From contig SJRY01000045.1 in NCBI GenBank assembly GCA_011319805.1, positions 1-62,562 on the forward strand: a stretch of DNA of 62,562 nt, in the 5' to 3' direction. A model generated the notes under the pieces. The model saw only the letters and a list, made by a program, of their open reading frames with translations, was not told where the DNA came from and did no database searches. This DNA is from Macrocybe gigantea. Its lineage: Eukaryota; Basidiomycota; Agaricomycetes; Agaricales; Callistosporiaceae. Shown here piece after piece: positions 46,752-57,901 of this stretch (its first letter is position 1; each line of letters opens with the position of its first letter). The position numbers and the translations under genes are program-made.

Positions 46752-47961
46752 TCATTCTGGCCTATTCCCCGCCCAACATTCCTTAACAGCACCAAAAGCC
46801 TCTCCCTTTCCAAGGGCGCGGGATTCGGATACGGGCTCTTGACGGCCAGGTCTGCAGCCCGATCGAGATCCTCTTCCTTCATCCCGAGCTCCTTTAACGA
46901 GCACGGTGCCCCAAGAGACTTGGCAAGGTCATAGATGCCCTGCGCTGCCGTGGTGGCGTTAGTGCCAAAGGACTCCAGGCCGAGCGATAATGCTACTTTA
47001 GCGACGGCGTCTTGTGCGTAGGACGCATTATACGCGAGCGCATACGGAAGAACGACGGTATGTGTCTCCGCATGTGGGAGATTGAACGTCCCACCTTTAA
47101 AAAAAGAATACCAAGTCAGAATTAAAAGCCTACGAAATTCACCTCTGACAGACCTAGAATATGGCAGAGCTTGTGATGAAGGCCCATCCCAACGGCGCCC
47201 AAACATGTTCCGCACGCCCAAGCGCCATAGAGAGCATCACTCCTTGCTTCCATATCATCCTCGTTCGTCTTGCCACGGATGAGCTTCGGCAGTGCGGACG
47301 CGATCGACCGGATACCCTGTTGCGCGAGCGAGTCGATGATAGGATTCCTCTCGTGTGAATACAATGCCTCAACGGCGTGTACGATGGCGTTCATGCCAGA
47401 CGTGATGATCATCCTGGCGGGCAGCGTGCGCGTTAGTGCGACATCGTAGATGATCACCTCCGGGAGGACTTTAAGCGTCCTCTGAGTCGTCTTTTGTTTG
47501 TTCTCGGTCTGGCCTATGATCGGAGTTGCCTATGGTAAAATGGGCGAGATATCAGCACCTGCGGCCGTGACTACAGAAGAAGCCACCTGCCTCTGACCTT
47601 GCGTATGTTGTCGGCACAACAATCTGCGGCAAATCCGTCCGCAGCGCGAACGCCTTTCCTAGGCCAATCGTCGACCCTCCGCCCAACGCAACAAGACAGT
47701 CCACGCCCAGTGCCTTCACTACCTCATCGCATCCTCCGTGACCTCCGTTGGGGTGTGCATCGTCGCGTTGGCGTACAGGGCGACGGCAAGGCCTGCACCG
47801 ATGAGGCTCCGCAGCGTCTCACCGTCCTTTTCCTGCTGCGGCGTCGTGAGGACGAGTGCTCTGCTGCATCCAAGCCTGCGGATCTCCTTCGGCACCTCTG
47901 AGAGCGTTCCCGTGCCAAAGATGACGCGAGACGGAAGTGCGTTGTAGACGAAGGGTCGCAT
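46752..47961 (-). CDS. Maleylacetate reductase
   Basis: Iron-type alcohol dehydrogenase family. ATG 47961 begins MRPFVYNALPSRVIFGTGTL, then RRLGCSRALVLTTPQQ, the nucleotide-binding VALGGGSTIGLGKA and IVVPTTYA. After an intron the protein reads MIITSGMNAIVHAVEALYS and MGLHHKLCHILG, and after a second intron GTFNLPHAETHTVVLPYA to the stop at 46754-46752. MAR reduces maleylacetate to 3-oxoadipate with NAD(P)H in the cytosol, the step after hydroxyquinol ring cleavage. It is divergent from hydroxyquinol dioxygenase, which carries out that cleavage. Bases are missing near 47,724 (CC read as C, before the VVKALGVD segment) and near 46,776 (close to the stop; remnant 1 keeps the frame there). It is the only complete copy among four related sequences. 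Confidence 0.9.
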
Positions 47962-48945
47962 TGCGGCTGACCGAGGTACAAGAATAAGAAGCAGGATGCC
48001 TACAAGGCTTTCTAGGCCGTACTGCGATTTGCGCTCCGTTTTTACATGTGATGATTTCTGTGAGGGGCTGTAAGTAATGCGTTGGAAAGAATTTCAATTT
48101 CTGGAAGAGCTGGCTTACTGATCAGGTCAAATTCCGTGCGACAACGTGAGAGCACATGAGAGTTCTTGTGAACGGTCTCGACGCCATGCTCTTCATCGAT
48201 AAGTGCACACTTTCAGTGATCCTCATAGCTGCTCGTCGTCGAGACTGAAACGCGCTGCTCATCGTGAAGAGTCATACAAATAATTGTAAATAAAGCTCAG
48301 CCGTTATAAAAATTTCTGTTGTCTTTTTCACTATCCGCCGTTCCGGTTTTTCTCTAGCTTGATGGTGCGTTTATCTCTGTCAGTCTCGTTGCAAAATGGT
48401 TCTTCTATGATGTCTGCGAAAAAACTTATCTACATTGTCCAACATGTCTGTCAGGCGTGGTTGACGACTTTCCTCTATGCTCTGAACATTTTGTTCTCAA
48501 ACTTCCAACGAGCATGATACTGACGTCTCTCCTTCTTCCTAGTCCTGGCTGTGTCGTCGAATGCATACTCCATAGTCGTTGAGAAGCATGTACATTATCA
48601 CCTGCAATGGTAACGATTATCACGCAGAACCATGAACTCGACTTCTTTTTGCTAGTCTAAGACGAGAACCATGGCCCACGACCGGTATTTCATTTTTCCA
48701 ACGCATATGATCCGCCGAATCCATGATCACAAATCACGCGACGTTCTATGGTGGGGCCAAAGAGCGAGAGTGCTCTAAAGGTGACTTGCATTTGGGATTG
48801 CCGTCCGTTCGTCGCAGGTGCAGCCTGAGTAAGTCGACCCCTAACGGGGCTTCCGCGCCATCATATAATAGGCAATCGCTGTGCTTTCTGTAAGGATTGA
48901 TTCTACTATCATCCCACTCTGCACAGACACGTAGAATCTAAAGTC
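47962..48945. promoter_or_regulatory. Divergent promoter region MAR / hydroxyquinol dioxygenase
   Basis: 984 bp between the two start codons of consecutive pathway enzymes. Part of it (about 48,140-48,245) is retained in MAR remnant 2. No specific activator site could be identified by eye. No gene is recognised inside. Confidence 0.55.
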
Positions 48946-50447
48946 ATGACGCCCATCGCAGTCGCAGCCGACAACGAACCCGCCTTGCAGGCCGCCAAGC
49001 GCGCCGCCGAACACGGCATCGACCTCTCCAAGCTGCCCAACATTGTCGACATGTCCGCCAACTCGATCACCAACAATGTCCATCTGATCAACTCGAATTG
49101 TTCGTTTCTGCCCGACCTTGTCGCTCTTCGCTTTTTTTCCTTCTATTGTTTATTAAAGATGTGCGGTAGGCCCGGATGAGCGGATGAAGGTCGTGTTCAA
49201 GAGCCTGTGCGTCTCGCCTTCTGCCGGCCGTCTCAGGCGATCCTTATGAAGCTTTGGTGTACGGCTAGGTCAATCATCTGCACGACTTTGTGCGCGAAAC
49301 TTCGCTTACAACGGAAGAATGGATGTCAGTCTGCTTGTCCTCCTTAGCTCACCATCCCGACGAACGAGAGTACTGTAGGACTGCGATCAAGTTTCTGACG
49401 GAGACTGGCAAGATGTGCTCCGACATCCGGCAAGGTAACAATGATCCGTTCATTCATTTCAAGGATGACATGATATACGCCCCATTGCTGCAGAGTTCAT
49501 CCTCCTCTCCGACGTGCTGGGTGTCTCGACGCTCGTGGACACGATCAACCACCCAAAACCGCCTGGCGCGACAGAGGCAACCGTCCTCGGTCCCTTCTTC
49601 ACAGAAGATGCTCATGATGGTACTGCAGCACGTTTTTGATTCCACCTTGTGTATCAGACTGAGGCAGGTCGTCAGTCCAACTTGGTGACACCATTGCCTC
49701 GGAAGGCAGGGGCGACTACCTCTTCGTCGAAGGGCGTGTTCTGGACACGAAGGGTAACCCTATCCCCAATGCTGTGATCAACACATGGGAAACGGACTCG
49801 TTTGGTTTGTACGACACCCAATACAGCAATCGTGACGAGCCGGACTGCAGAGGCAGACTCCGTGCAGCGGAAGATGGATCTTACTCGTTCAGAGCCGTCG
49901 TGTGAGATTGCTCCGCATTCTTCCTACCGCTCCAACTTCATCATTTCCTCTGTCCGTGCTTCCAGTCCGGTGGCGTATCCGATCCCAAGCGATGGAACGG
50001 TCGGCACTCTGATCAAGAAACTAGGCAGACATGTCTTTCGACCTGCTCACCTCCATATTATGATTGAAGTGCGTCGATTTTGTCCCTCCGTTCAGGACGG
50101 CTTGAAAAGGCTGAAACTCTGATTCTCTCGTTTCTCAGGCTCCGGGGTACGATAAACTTGTCACGGCTCTGTATTTCAAAGGCGATCCCTACATCACGAG
50201 CGACGCAGTATTTGGTGTGCGCACCTCCTTGATCGTCGTAAGTACTTTAGACTAGGTTTACCTACCAGGTATTCAAATCGTCGTTACTCTTCAGGGCACC
50301 GAAAAAGTGACAGACACGTCTCTAACTTTGGCCCGCGGGTTCAAGGAAGCGAGATCGCATGCATATCTGAAGCAAGACTTCGTCTTGGCAACTTTGGAGG
50401 AGGTCGAACAAACCAAGGAGGCGCGCAGGGAGACAGGGTTTGCTTAA
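48946..50447 (+). CDS. Hydroxyquinol 1,2-dioxygenase (intradiol)
   Basis: ATG 48946 (MTPIAVAADNEPALQ), eight or nine exons, all in frame. The N-terminal helical dimerisation region (ITNNVHLINS, PDERMKVVFKSL, VNHLHDFVRETSLTTEEWM, AIKFLTETGKMCSDIRQ) is followed by EFILLSDVLGVSTLVDTINH and ATVLGPFFTEDAHD. The catalytic beta-sandwich contains both iron tyrosines (FGLYDTQY and VAYPIP) and both iron histidines (RPAHLHIMI), then YDKLVTALYFKGDPYITSD, ending at TAA 50445-50447. The enzyme opens 1,2,4-trihydroxybenzene with O2 to maleylacetate in the cytosol. It forms a divergent pair with MAR, the next enzyme. Length (about 300 residues) is normal, and no damage was found. Confidence 0.94.
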
Positions 50448-50778
50448 ATCAGATACGGACGAGACTGCACTCGCGTCTCCTACCTATTATTTGTAACATA
50501 TGCTTGTATCAGTCCGATTATCTGAAGATGTGGGTGATATGGAAGCCGACCGGGCCGGATTATGATTGCGGTAGACGTTGTTCCGACGGACGTATTTTAC
50601 CGACAATGTTTCTTCCGCTCGCTCATGCGGACCCGGGAAATATATTCGACGACGACCATGCACGGGAAAGTGCTTAAAGAAACCACCAGAACTCGTTATT
50701 CTCCCGTCTGACCGCACATTACCTATTTGCTCGATACCCACATAGCCCCTTACCCTCATTTCTCCACAAAACCTGGTC
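50448..50778. promoter_or_regulatory. Promoter region of the dehydrogenase-like gene
   Basis: 331 bp between the dioxygenase stop and the next start on the same strand. CT-rich near the end, with no TATA box seen. Confidence 0.45.
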
Positions 50779-52167
50779 ATGGCATTCGCATCGGTAGACG
50801 CGACCGCGAACGCCAAGGCGCCCCAGCGGCCAGCCCCGCCTTCGGGCAAGAAGTTCTACCTCTTCGGTTACCCGATCGCGCACTCTGCCGCGCCGGCGTT
50901 GCACAACACTTGCTTCCGTGCGTGGAAGGACGCTGAGCGGCCTAACACGTACGAGCTCTGGCCGACCAGCAAAGTCACGGAGGAGGCGCTCGAGGCACTT
51001 CGGAGTGAAGAGTGCGGCGGTGCTGCGTGAGTCTTTTTCTTTTTTTTTTCCCGCCATCGGAGCGTATAGGGACGTTCGTCTTGGACTGATTGCGACATGA
51101 CCAGTGTGACCATGCCATCAAGGCGTCAATGCTGTCGTATCTGGATGAGATCTCGCCAGAAAGCAAAGCAACAGACGCATGCAACACCATCGTCAAGGTC
51201 TCCACGCCCGGCGGCATCAAGCTCGTCGGGCAGAACACCGACAGTACGTTTCCCCAATTCCAATCTGTTAAAATTCCTCTCACAGGCCTCCCCCTGCTTA
51301 GTCCTTGGCGTACGCAATGCGCTCCTGCGCACCGTGCGGCTGCAATTTCCTGACGTGGCCATCTCCTCAGAGGCCTCATTCCCGCCGTCCGTGCGCGGCG
51401 CGGCGCTGGTCATCGGCGGCGGCGCGACTACGCGCTCTGCGGCACATGCGCTGACGCTTCTCGGGCTTAGTCCTATCTTCCTCATCAACCGCGACGTAGA
51501 AGAGATCCGCGCCGTGCAGTGCGCGATGCCACACCTCAGCGACAAGGGCGCGCTCGTGCATCTGCGGAACCCAGAGGACGTAGAGAGGTACCTAGCCCAG
51601 CCGGATTCGCCGAGACTGCTCATGGCTGTCGGCGCTATTCGTGAGTCGCTTTTGTTCTGCTCTTGCTCTCTTAGATATCGACCGATGGTGTTCTCTCAGC
51701 GGCGTTTGCGCCTGTGACGTTTGAGGAGCGGCTGGTGTATACCACAGCGTCGGCCGTGCTTACTCTTCCGTACATTAAGCCTACGGATCCCTCAGAGGCA
51801 CTTCCCATCCCAAACAAGCGAATATTTCTCGAAATGGCCGTACGTCCACCCGCCGCACGCACTTCTTCCTCGTTTACTAACGGCCAAATGATTTCAGTAC
51901 AAGCCCCGGCTGACGCCTATGCTCCAAGTCGCTCGCGCACATGGCTGGGATGGCATTGACGGCGTACAGGCTGTGATCGAGCAGGGCCTCGCGCAGCAGC
52001 GGATGTGGTACACCTCCACGCCCACGATCCAGGTCGGCAGCGACGCGAGTGTCCTCGGTGCGGGCGTCGACTTGCCTGCGCGAGAGGTGTGCGAGAACAT
52101 GAAGGACGTCGTCGTGGATGGAAGGAAGTTGATCGGGCCGCGGGGCGGGATCACGCGCCTGTGTTGA
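50779..52167 (+). CDS. Quinate/shikimate 5-dehydrogenase-like protein
   Basis: ATG 50779. The N-terminal substrate domain has KFYLFGYPIAHSAAPALHN (binding-site serine and helix), then VTMP, DACNTIVKV and LVGQNTD (conserved Asn/Asp). The C-terminal Rossmann part has ALVIGGGATTRSAAHAL and IFLINRD, then VGAIPAFAPVTFEERLVY, KRIFLEMA, YKPRLTPML, GWDGIDGVQAVIEQG and a longer tail. Length (about 330 residues) fits fungal quinate dehydrogenases such as QutB/QA-3, which oxidise quinate to 3-dehydroquinate with NAD+. The motif set does not fully separate quinate from shikimate enzymes; the neighbouring dehydroquinase and quinate-type permease favour quinate. One base is missing near 51,116 between VTMP and KASMLSYLDE. 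Confidence 0.85.
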
Positions 52168-52366
52168 AGAACTGATTCTGTGCAATGTATACTATAAGAT
52201 TCCACAATTTTCCCGCTGTTTCTCGTTGTGATTGTGAGGACTGAGCTATTTTAAATATATATTTTTTCCAATGAAGCAGTACACCTCATGTACACTTTTT
52301 ATGCTTGTACCCTCTTGAATGTAGTGGCGACAAAGTGAGTCGCGTACTCTGTTTCGGGGTTTCGAA

Positions 52367-52869
52367 TCAGAAACGCAGAGGACCGAATTTAGCCAAACCC
52401 ACCGTATCCTTTAGGACCAAGCCCGCGATGACCGCGACAGCCTTGTCAGAGAGGTAGGAATGGTGCCGGAACGCCTCACGCGCATGGACGTTCGAGATGT
52501 GCAGCTCGACAAACGGAATGGATACGCCAGACAACGCATCCCTTATCGCTACAGACGTGTGAGTGTACGCGCCTGACAGCACCCAGGTCAGTCGCATCCT
52601 TCATTAATATCTAACAAACCCGAAAGACCTCACCGGCATTGATGACGATCCCGTCGACGCCTTCGAGACGGGCCTGGTGGATTCTATCCACGATCGCGCC
52701 CTCGTGGTTGCTCTGAAACGCCTCGAACCGTGCGCCCTCCTTCTCCGCGACGGCCTTTGCTCGAGCGACATATCCACCAGCGTGTCGGCGCCGTAGATGC
52801 CGGCTCGCGCGTGCCCAGGAGGTTCAGGTTAGGCCCGTTGATAAGGAGAATGGAAACACCGAAAGACAT
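52367..52869 (-). CDS. qutE: Type II 3-dehydroquinate dehydratase (catabolic)
   Basis: ATG 52869 ([20 protein letters not shown]) with the catalytic Arg/Tyr region ([14 protein letters not shown]), then [18 protein letters not shown] and VDGIVINAG. After one intron it reads [32 protein letters not shown] (catalytic His) and [13 protein letters not shown], with the stop at 52369-52367. About 155 residues, the usual size for the dodecameric type II enzyme. It converts 3-dehydroquinate to 3-dehydroshikimate. In fungi the separate type II enzyme serves quinate breakdown, whereas shikimate synthesis uses the AROM protein, so this supports a catabolic cluster. Single bases are missing near 52,800 (CCC read as CC) and near 52,765. 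It lies tail-to-tail with the dehydrogenase. Confidence 0.92.
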
Positions 52870-53396
52870 GGCTCTAGGACGAGGCTTTTGCGGGGAAATC
52901 TGGAGCCTGAATGGGCGCCAATGAACAGCTAGCATGGTATATCCGATTTCTGGAGACGTAAAGTGCGTCACGGAGGGGGAATATCTTTAATTTTCATCCA
53001 CGTGACTTGTCGGAAGGGTGTTCTTCCGTCACCAGCCACAATCATCCTTCTCGCAGAGCCGCCCTTGGCCGTCTCTGTCATGACTGGCTTGGCTTTGGAC
53101 GGCTATGGCGTTTCAAACTCAAACCTCATCAGTTGTTCACCGGCATGAAGTAACTGCTGGCGTGGGGCCTCGTAAAGATGCGGACCGGGTGCGACATTGG
53201 AGGACAGGTCTGTCTCCAACCTAGGTGAGAGCGGAAAAAAGTATTTTTGTGCTGATGGTCTCAGATGGTCTCCCACCGCATCCAGACTGGTGCAGCTTGG
53301 GCGAGATTCTGTTTTCTCTCACACTTCTGCTTCGCTGTCAAGGCATAAAAAGGCGCCCACGGCTGCTAGAATCCTCTCGTCCTGCTAGCACTGACG
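52870..53396. promoter_or_regulatory. Divergent promoter, dehydroquinase / SnoaL-like gene
   Basis: 527 bp between outward-facing starts. CATAAAAAGG at 53344-53353, 44-53 bp before the ATG at 53397, is a plausible TATA element for the rightward gene. Confidence 0.55.
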
Positions 53397-54257
53397 ATGC
53401 CGGACCTCCACTCCCTACCTGCCGGCACGCGCCCCGAACATGCGATCCGAAACAACGGCCCAGATGACCTTGCCTTGGAGCGATTCAAGTTGAGAGAGTT
53501 GGCGGAAGGATGGCCCATGTACCGGTCAGGATCCTAAGCTTTATCTTGCCTCTGTTCTCCCTTTCCGAACGCAATTTCGACGCTACCATCCTCACAGCGA
53601 TGCGCGCGAGTGGGAAAACTTCCGGTCGATATTCCACCCTGGCGCGTTCGTGTATACGACCTGGACGGGCCGCACGCCGATTGAAGACTTCATCAAGGCG
53701 TCGCAGCATGGGATGGACAATGGCGCGTTCATCATGCATCGCATCCACGGCTCCTCTGTGGACCTTGCCGGCACTCGCGCCGTCGTCAGACGACCATAAC
53801 GCAGCGCTTCGAACTTCCACCCGACAAGTAACCCCTTTCTTATTCTCCTCCGAGATACGGTCACGAGCGTTATTTCCAAAGAATTCTGGTCGACGCGGAA
53901 TCCGATTGCAGGCGAATATTCTACCCCGTTCCGCGACTCCGCGACTCCTGACCGCATTCGCACAGATTCTGCATGTTCTTCGAGAAAGACGATACGGGCA
54001 AGTGGGGCGCGCGCTATGTCCGCCACTTCTATGAAAAGGACAAGCTCATCCCCGTCGACCCGCGACGTGTGCCCGCACTTGATGACGAGAAGTTGATGAC
54101 GTTTCCGTCCGGCTACCGGTACCTTGGCTATTGCCAGGAGGCCTGTATGCCTGGGATCAAAGTCAAGCGGGACATGCCTGGTATCCGAGGGGAGGAGCAC
54201 GATCAGCTTCTACGCCAGGTCAAGGCTTGGCTGGACGGAGAAGATGTAGACATTTAA
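53397..54257 (+). CDS. SnoaL-like (NTF2-fold) protein
   Basis: ATG 53397 ([15 protein letters not shown]). [11 protein letters not shown], an intron, then [67 protein letters not shown], an intron, ILVDAESDC, an intron, [33 protein letters not shown] and [17 protein letters not shown], ending at TAA 54255-54257. The WENF...HP...TWTG pattern and length (about 210 residues) fit the fungal SnoaL-like family, alpha/beta-cone proteins of which some are cyclases, isomerases or hydroxylases. No reaction can be assigned. The third intron (53912-53965) starts with GC, not GT. One A is missing near 53,787 (AGACGACC after GTCGTC). Its position inside the quinate/hydroxyquinol block makes a role there possible but unproven. 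Confidence 0.8.
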
Positions 54258-55627
54258 TGGCTTGCAAAGCGCAATGTGCTGTATTAGGCCTACGGCTTCC
54301 AAAGTATGAGCTGCGCATGGTGTCTCAGCCTCTGCATTATTTTATCCGAACCCTTTGTTGCTAACCACCGACTCGGGCGACGTGGCAAGTGATCGCCCAT
54401 CGGGTGATGAAATTTTCATCCTCCAATTTCATTTGGGGCAGGAAGCCAGACCTGAAAAAGGAGAGCTCGGATGATTGGTCTTTCGATCTTTCCTTCCTTT
54501 ACTAGTAGCGTTCGTTTAGGAGCTATGATGACTGTGCGCACTTGTACCACAGTTTCAAAACTCTGTTCCGTCTGTCAGGGCAAGATCCTGTGCAAGAGCA
54601 CGCTGCTTGGTAGCATGCCCCGCCTATGCGAATGCGGGCGCCGCTGACGAGGTTAAACGCAAAAGCACATTCCCTACCCCTGAACCGCTGAAAGGAGGAT
54701 TGACGAGAACGGGGCCGGGTCGCAGTCTTTGAACTCTGCTTTGATCGATGGCGCTGCAAGGCGTGCAGTTTATCCGACCATGTTCGAGTTGAATGCTGGT
54801 AGTAATACGTCTAATTCTGTGGCGGTTGTCGATTTGACTTACCAAGGGTGGGGCCCAGAATGCTCTTTTGTGCCCATTGCAACTTGATGTGCATTCCATA
54901 ATATAATCTCTGTTGCTTAAAGTAATGCTTAAAATCACCTAGAGATCCTTGGGCAGAGGTTTATACTTTTTCGTTTAACGCCCTCATCTTTCCTCGCTCT
55001 CGTCGTCAGTGATGGAGTATGGAAGTGAGCTTGCCATTTACAGGCTTTCCCGATCAGATGATAAAAACGAATTACAAATTTCTACGCGCCCATTGGTCGC
55101 CATTTCATCCACCAGCTTACAACCCAACCACGCTGGTGATCACAGAGCTAGAAGACGCGGAAATTTCATGTCCCGTAAGTATGTGAAGCAGTTCAACGAC
55201 GTCTCGTAGCCCCTTTCTAATTCGTAGATTGACTAGTTGCCTGCCACATTTTTAGATCTGTGATGTGACTGGCTCTTTGCAGGGCCGTATGTACCTTTCC
55301 TGCGCCAAATCGGCTTTCTGCAAGGGGGGGCCCTGAACTTCTCCACATGACACGTCAATTTGTAGACGGAAGAACCCTCATCCGGAGCGCAATGTCGCTC
55401 TCTGAATCCCCAATTCCCAATTTTTTTTCCCTTCCCTGATCCAATCACAACCCCAGACGGGGGTACGTAGGACGCTCCGTCCCCTTGGCCTACAAATAGG
55501 ACACTCCTTTCGCAACCCGAGGTTTCCTCTCGCGGCTTCTCTCCCCAACATTCTCTTTTCGCACCCCCACCCGACCGCGAAAAGAATCCAAGAAGTCCGA
55601 CTCCATTTTCCCTTGAAGATCGTCAAC
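54258..55627. other. 1.4 kb intergenic before the permease
   Basis: No gene recognised on either strand. The last 230 bp is strongly pyrimidine-rich and probably contains the permease core promoter and 5' UTR. Confidence 0.5.
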
Positions 55628-57901
55628 ATGGGCAGGTTTTCTCGCGTCGAAGATAGACCTACACCCCCCGAGGTGTACAACTGGAGGGTCTACGCCTCGG
55701 CCATGATCGCGACGTTTGCCGCCGCCATGATTGGGTACGTGTCTCGCGATACTCCGTTGAAGGAAACGTGCCGTTTCGTTTACCTCTACGCTCCACAGTT
55801 ATGATTCCGCTTTCATCGGCACTTCCATATCCCTTGCGAGTTTCAAGGAGGAGTTCAAGCTCACGACCAAGAGTGCTGCCGAATTCAACCTCATCTCTGC
55901 TAACATCGTCTCTCTATACCAAGCAGGGTACGTGGAGCCACGCCTACGCTCCCACCCATAGCCGTTTGACGTGTCATTTCTACTACCAGTTGCTTTTTTG
56001 GTGCTATCTTTGGATATCCGGTCGGCTACTTCTGGGGTCGCAAGTGGGGACTGTTGTCGACCAGCGCTCTCTTTGTAGTTGGTGCTGTTCTTCAAATTGC
56101 TGCATCGTGCGTATATGTTGTGTTTACCTTTATGCGTCTTTGCTGATTGCTCATTTCTTTCGTTATAGGTCGAAAACGGGTCTTGGCATCATCTACGCCG
56201 GACGCGTCATCGTCGGTCTCGCCATTGGCGGAGCTTCTAACCTTGCGGTACGTCTTTTTTCGACATAAATAAATGTGCAGCTCGGCATGCTCTACTTTCT
56301 TTAGCCTATATATGTGCCGAGATATCACCCCCTGCAATCCGTGGGCGTTTGATTGGATTGTACGAGCTCTGCTGGCAAATCGGTGGCGTCGTCGGTACAG
56401 AACCGCTCCCTCGCGTTCGCAATTGATCATTCCGCTCACAGAGACAAACAGGCTTCTGGATAAATTATGGGGCGAACCAGCACATCAAGCCCGGTCACAA
56501 ACAGTGGCTCGTTGCATTCGCCGTTCAGATGATCGTACGTCCACTCGCGCGTGAAACATTGCGCGAGGCCGCTCACAGATCGGTTCTTTTGCCCATTACA
56601 GCCTGGCGGCTTGCTCTTCGTAGGTTCGCTCTTCCTGACTGAATCGCCGCGCTGGTTGGCGTCGCGCGACCGCAACGAGCAAGCGAAAAGAACCTCGCGT
56701 ACCTCCGCAACCTCCCCGAGGACCACACTTACGTCGTCGAGGAGTTCCGATCGATCGAGGCCGCCATTGCGCACGAGCGTGGCCTCGCCGGCGCCGGTTT
56801 CTTCGGACCTGTCAAGACCGTCTTCAGCAACAAGAACCTCGTGTACAGGCTGCTCATTGGCTCGAGTCTGTTCGCTTGGCAGAATGCTACTGGTATTAAT
56901 GCTATCAACTACTACTCGTCAGTGAACGGTTGAATTCGCGTCTCTGATCTTGTTATTGACTGAGGCCGACGGTCCTTAGACCTACTATCTTCGTCATCGG
57001 GATCAAAGGCACTAGCACGTCATTGCTGACGACTGGTGTGTTCGGAATCAGTAAGGAGCTCTCTGGTAGTCGTTTTGCTGTCTCTCAATTACACCGTTTG
57101 TTAGTCAAGTTGTTTGGTGCGCTCGTCTGGCTTTGTGGCTCGTCGACTACCTGGGACGCCGACCCCTCCTCTTCATTGGCTCTATCGGAGGATCCATATC
57201 GATGTTCTACCTCCGCTTACATCAAAATCGCGAACCCCGCTGCAAAGAAATCGACAACAATTGACGCAGGAGGAAGGAGTGCCAGTACGTTGTGCTCTTT
57301 TGCTTTTCTTTTTCGCCCGAGGCTCATTCTTGGCGTTTCAGTCGCGTTCTTCTACATCTGGACGATATTCTATTCGCCGTCATGGAACGGAACTCCCTGG
57401 GTCGTCACTGCCGAGTTCTTCCCCCAACACGTCCGAACGTTCACACAAGCGTGCATGGCCGCGTCGAACTGGCTCTATGGGTGAGTCGGCACGGTCGCTT
57501 ACTGTCCTTCAAAGAACTTCATTGATCGTCTGAATGCTCTTACAGTTTCCTCATTGCGCGCTTCACACCGCAGATGTTCGCCAAGATGAGCTATGGCGTC
57601 TACCTATTCTTCGCGTCACTGATGGTCCTCTCCATCGTCTACGTCTACGTACGTCTCTACGCTTTTTTTTGTCTTTTTTAAAAAAAGCTCGCTCTGATCC
57701 GTCCGACAGTTCCTTCTTCCTGAGACCAAACAAGTTCCCCTGGAACGCATGGAAGAGCTGTTCGCACCCGGCCTCAAGCCTTGGCAGGCACACGACGTTG
57801 TCATGAGGGGCATCCACGAGGCCAACGCCGCGCGGAAGATGGCAGAGGAATCCAACGATTCGTTCGAGAAGTCGTCAGGCAAGCATCTCGAGAGCGTATA
57901 A
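55628..57901 (+). CDS. qutD: Quinate-type permease (MFS sugar porter family)
   Basis: ATG 55628. The opening RVEDRPTPPEVYNWRVYASA is typical of fungal quinate permeases (QutD/QA-Y). It continues MIGYDSAFIGTSISLASF, FFGAIFGYPVGYFWGRKWG, IYAGRVIVGLAIGGASNLA, GRLIGLYELCWQIGGVVG, FWINYG, PGGLLFVGSLFLTESPRWLA, FAWQNATGINAINYY, LWLVDYLGRRPLLFIG, FYSPSWNGTPWVV, TPQMFAKMSYGVYLFFASLM and LLPETKQVPLE, ending at TAA 57899-57901. Twelve membrane segments are expected, at the plasma membrane. It has about seven introns. Single bases are missing near 56,316 (GG read as G, YVAEISPPAIRG), near 56,680, and around 57,130 and 57,215. Motif order is complete, so the gene was functional at least recently. Confidence 0.9.
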
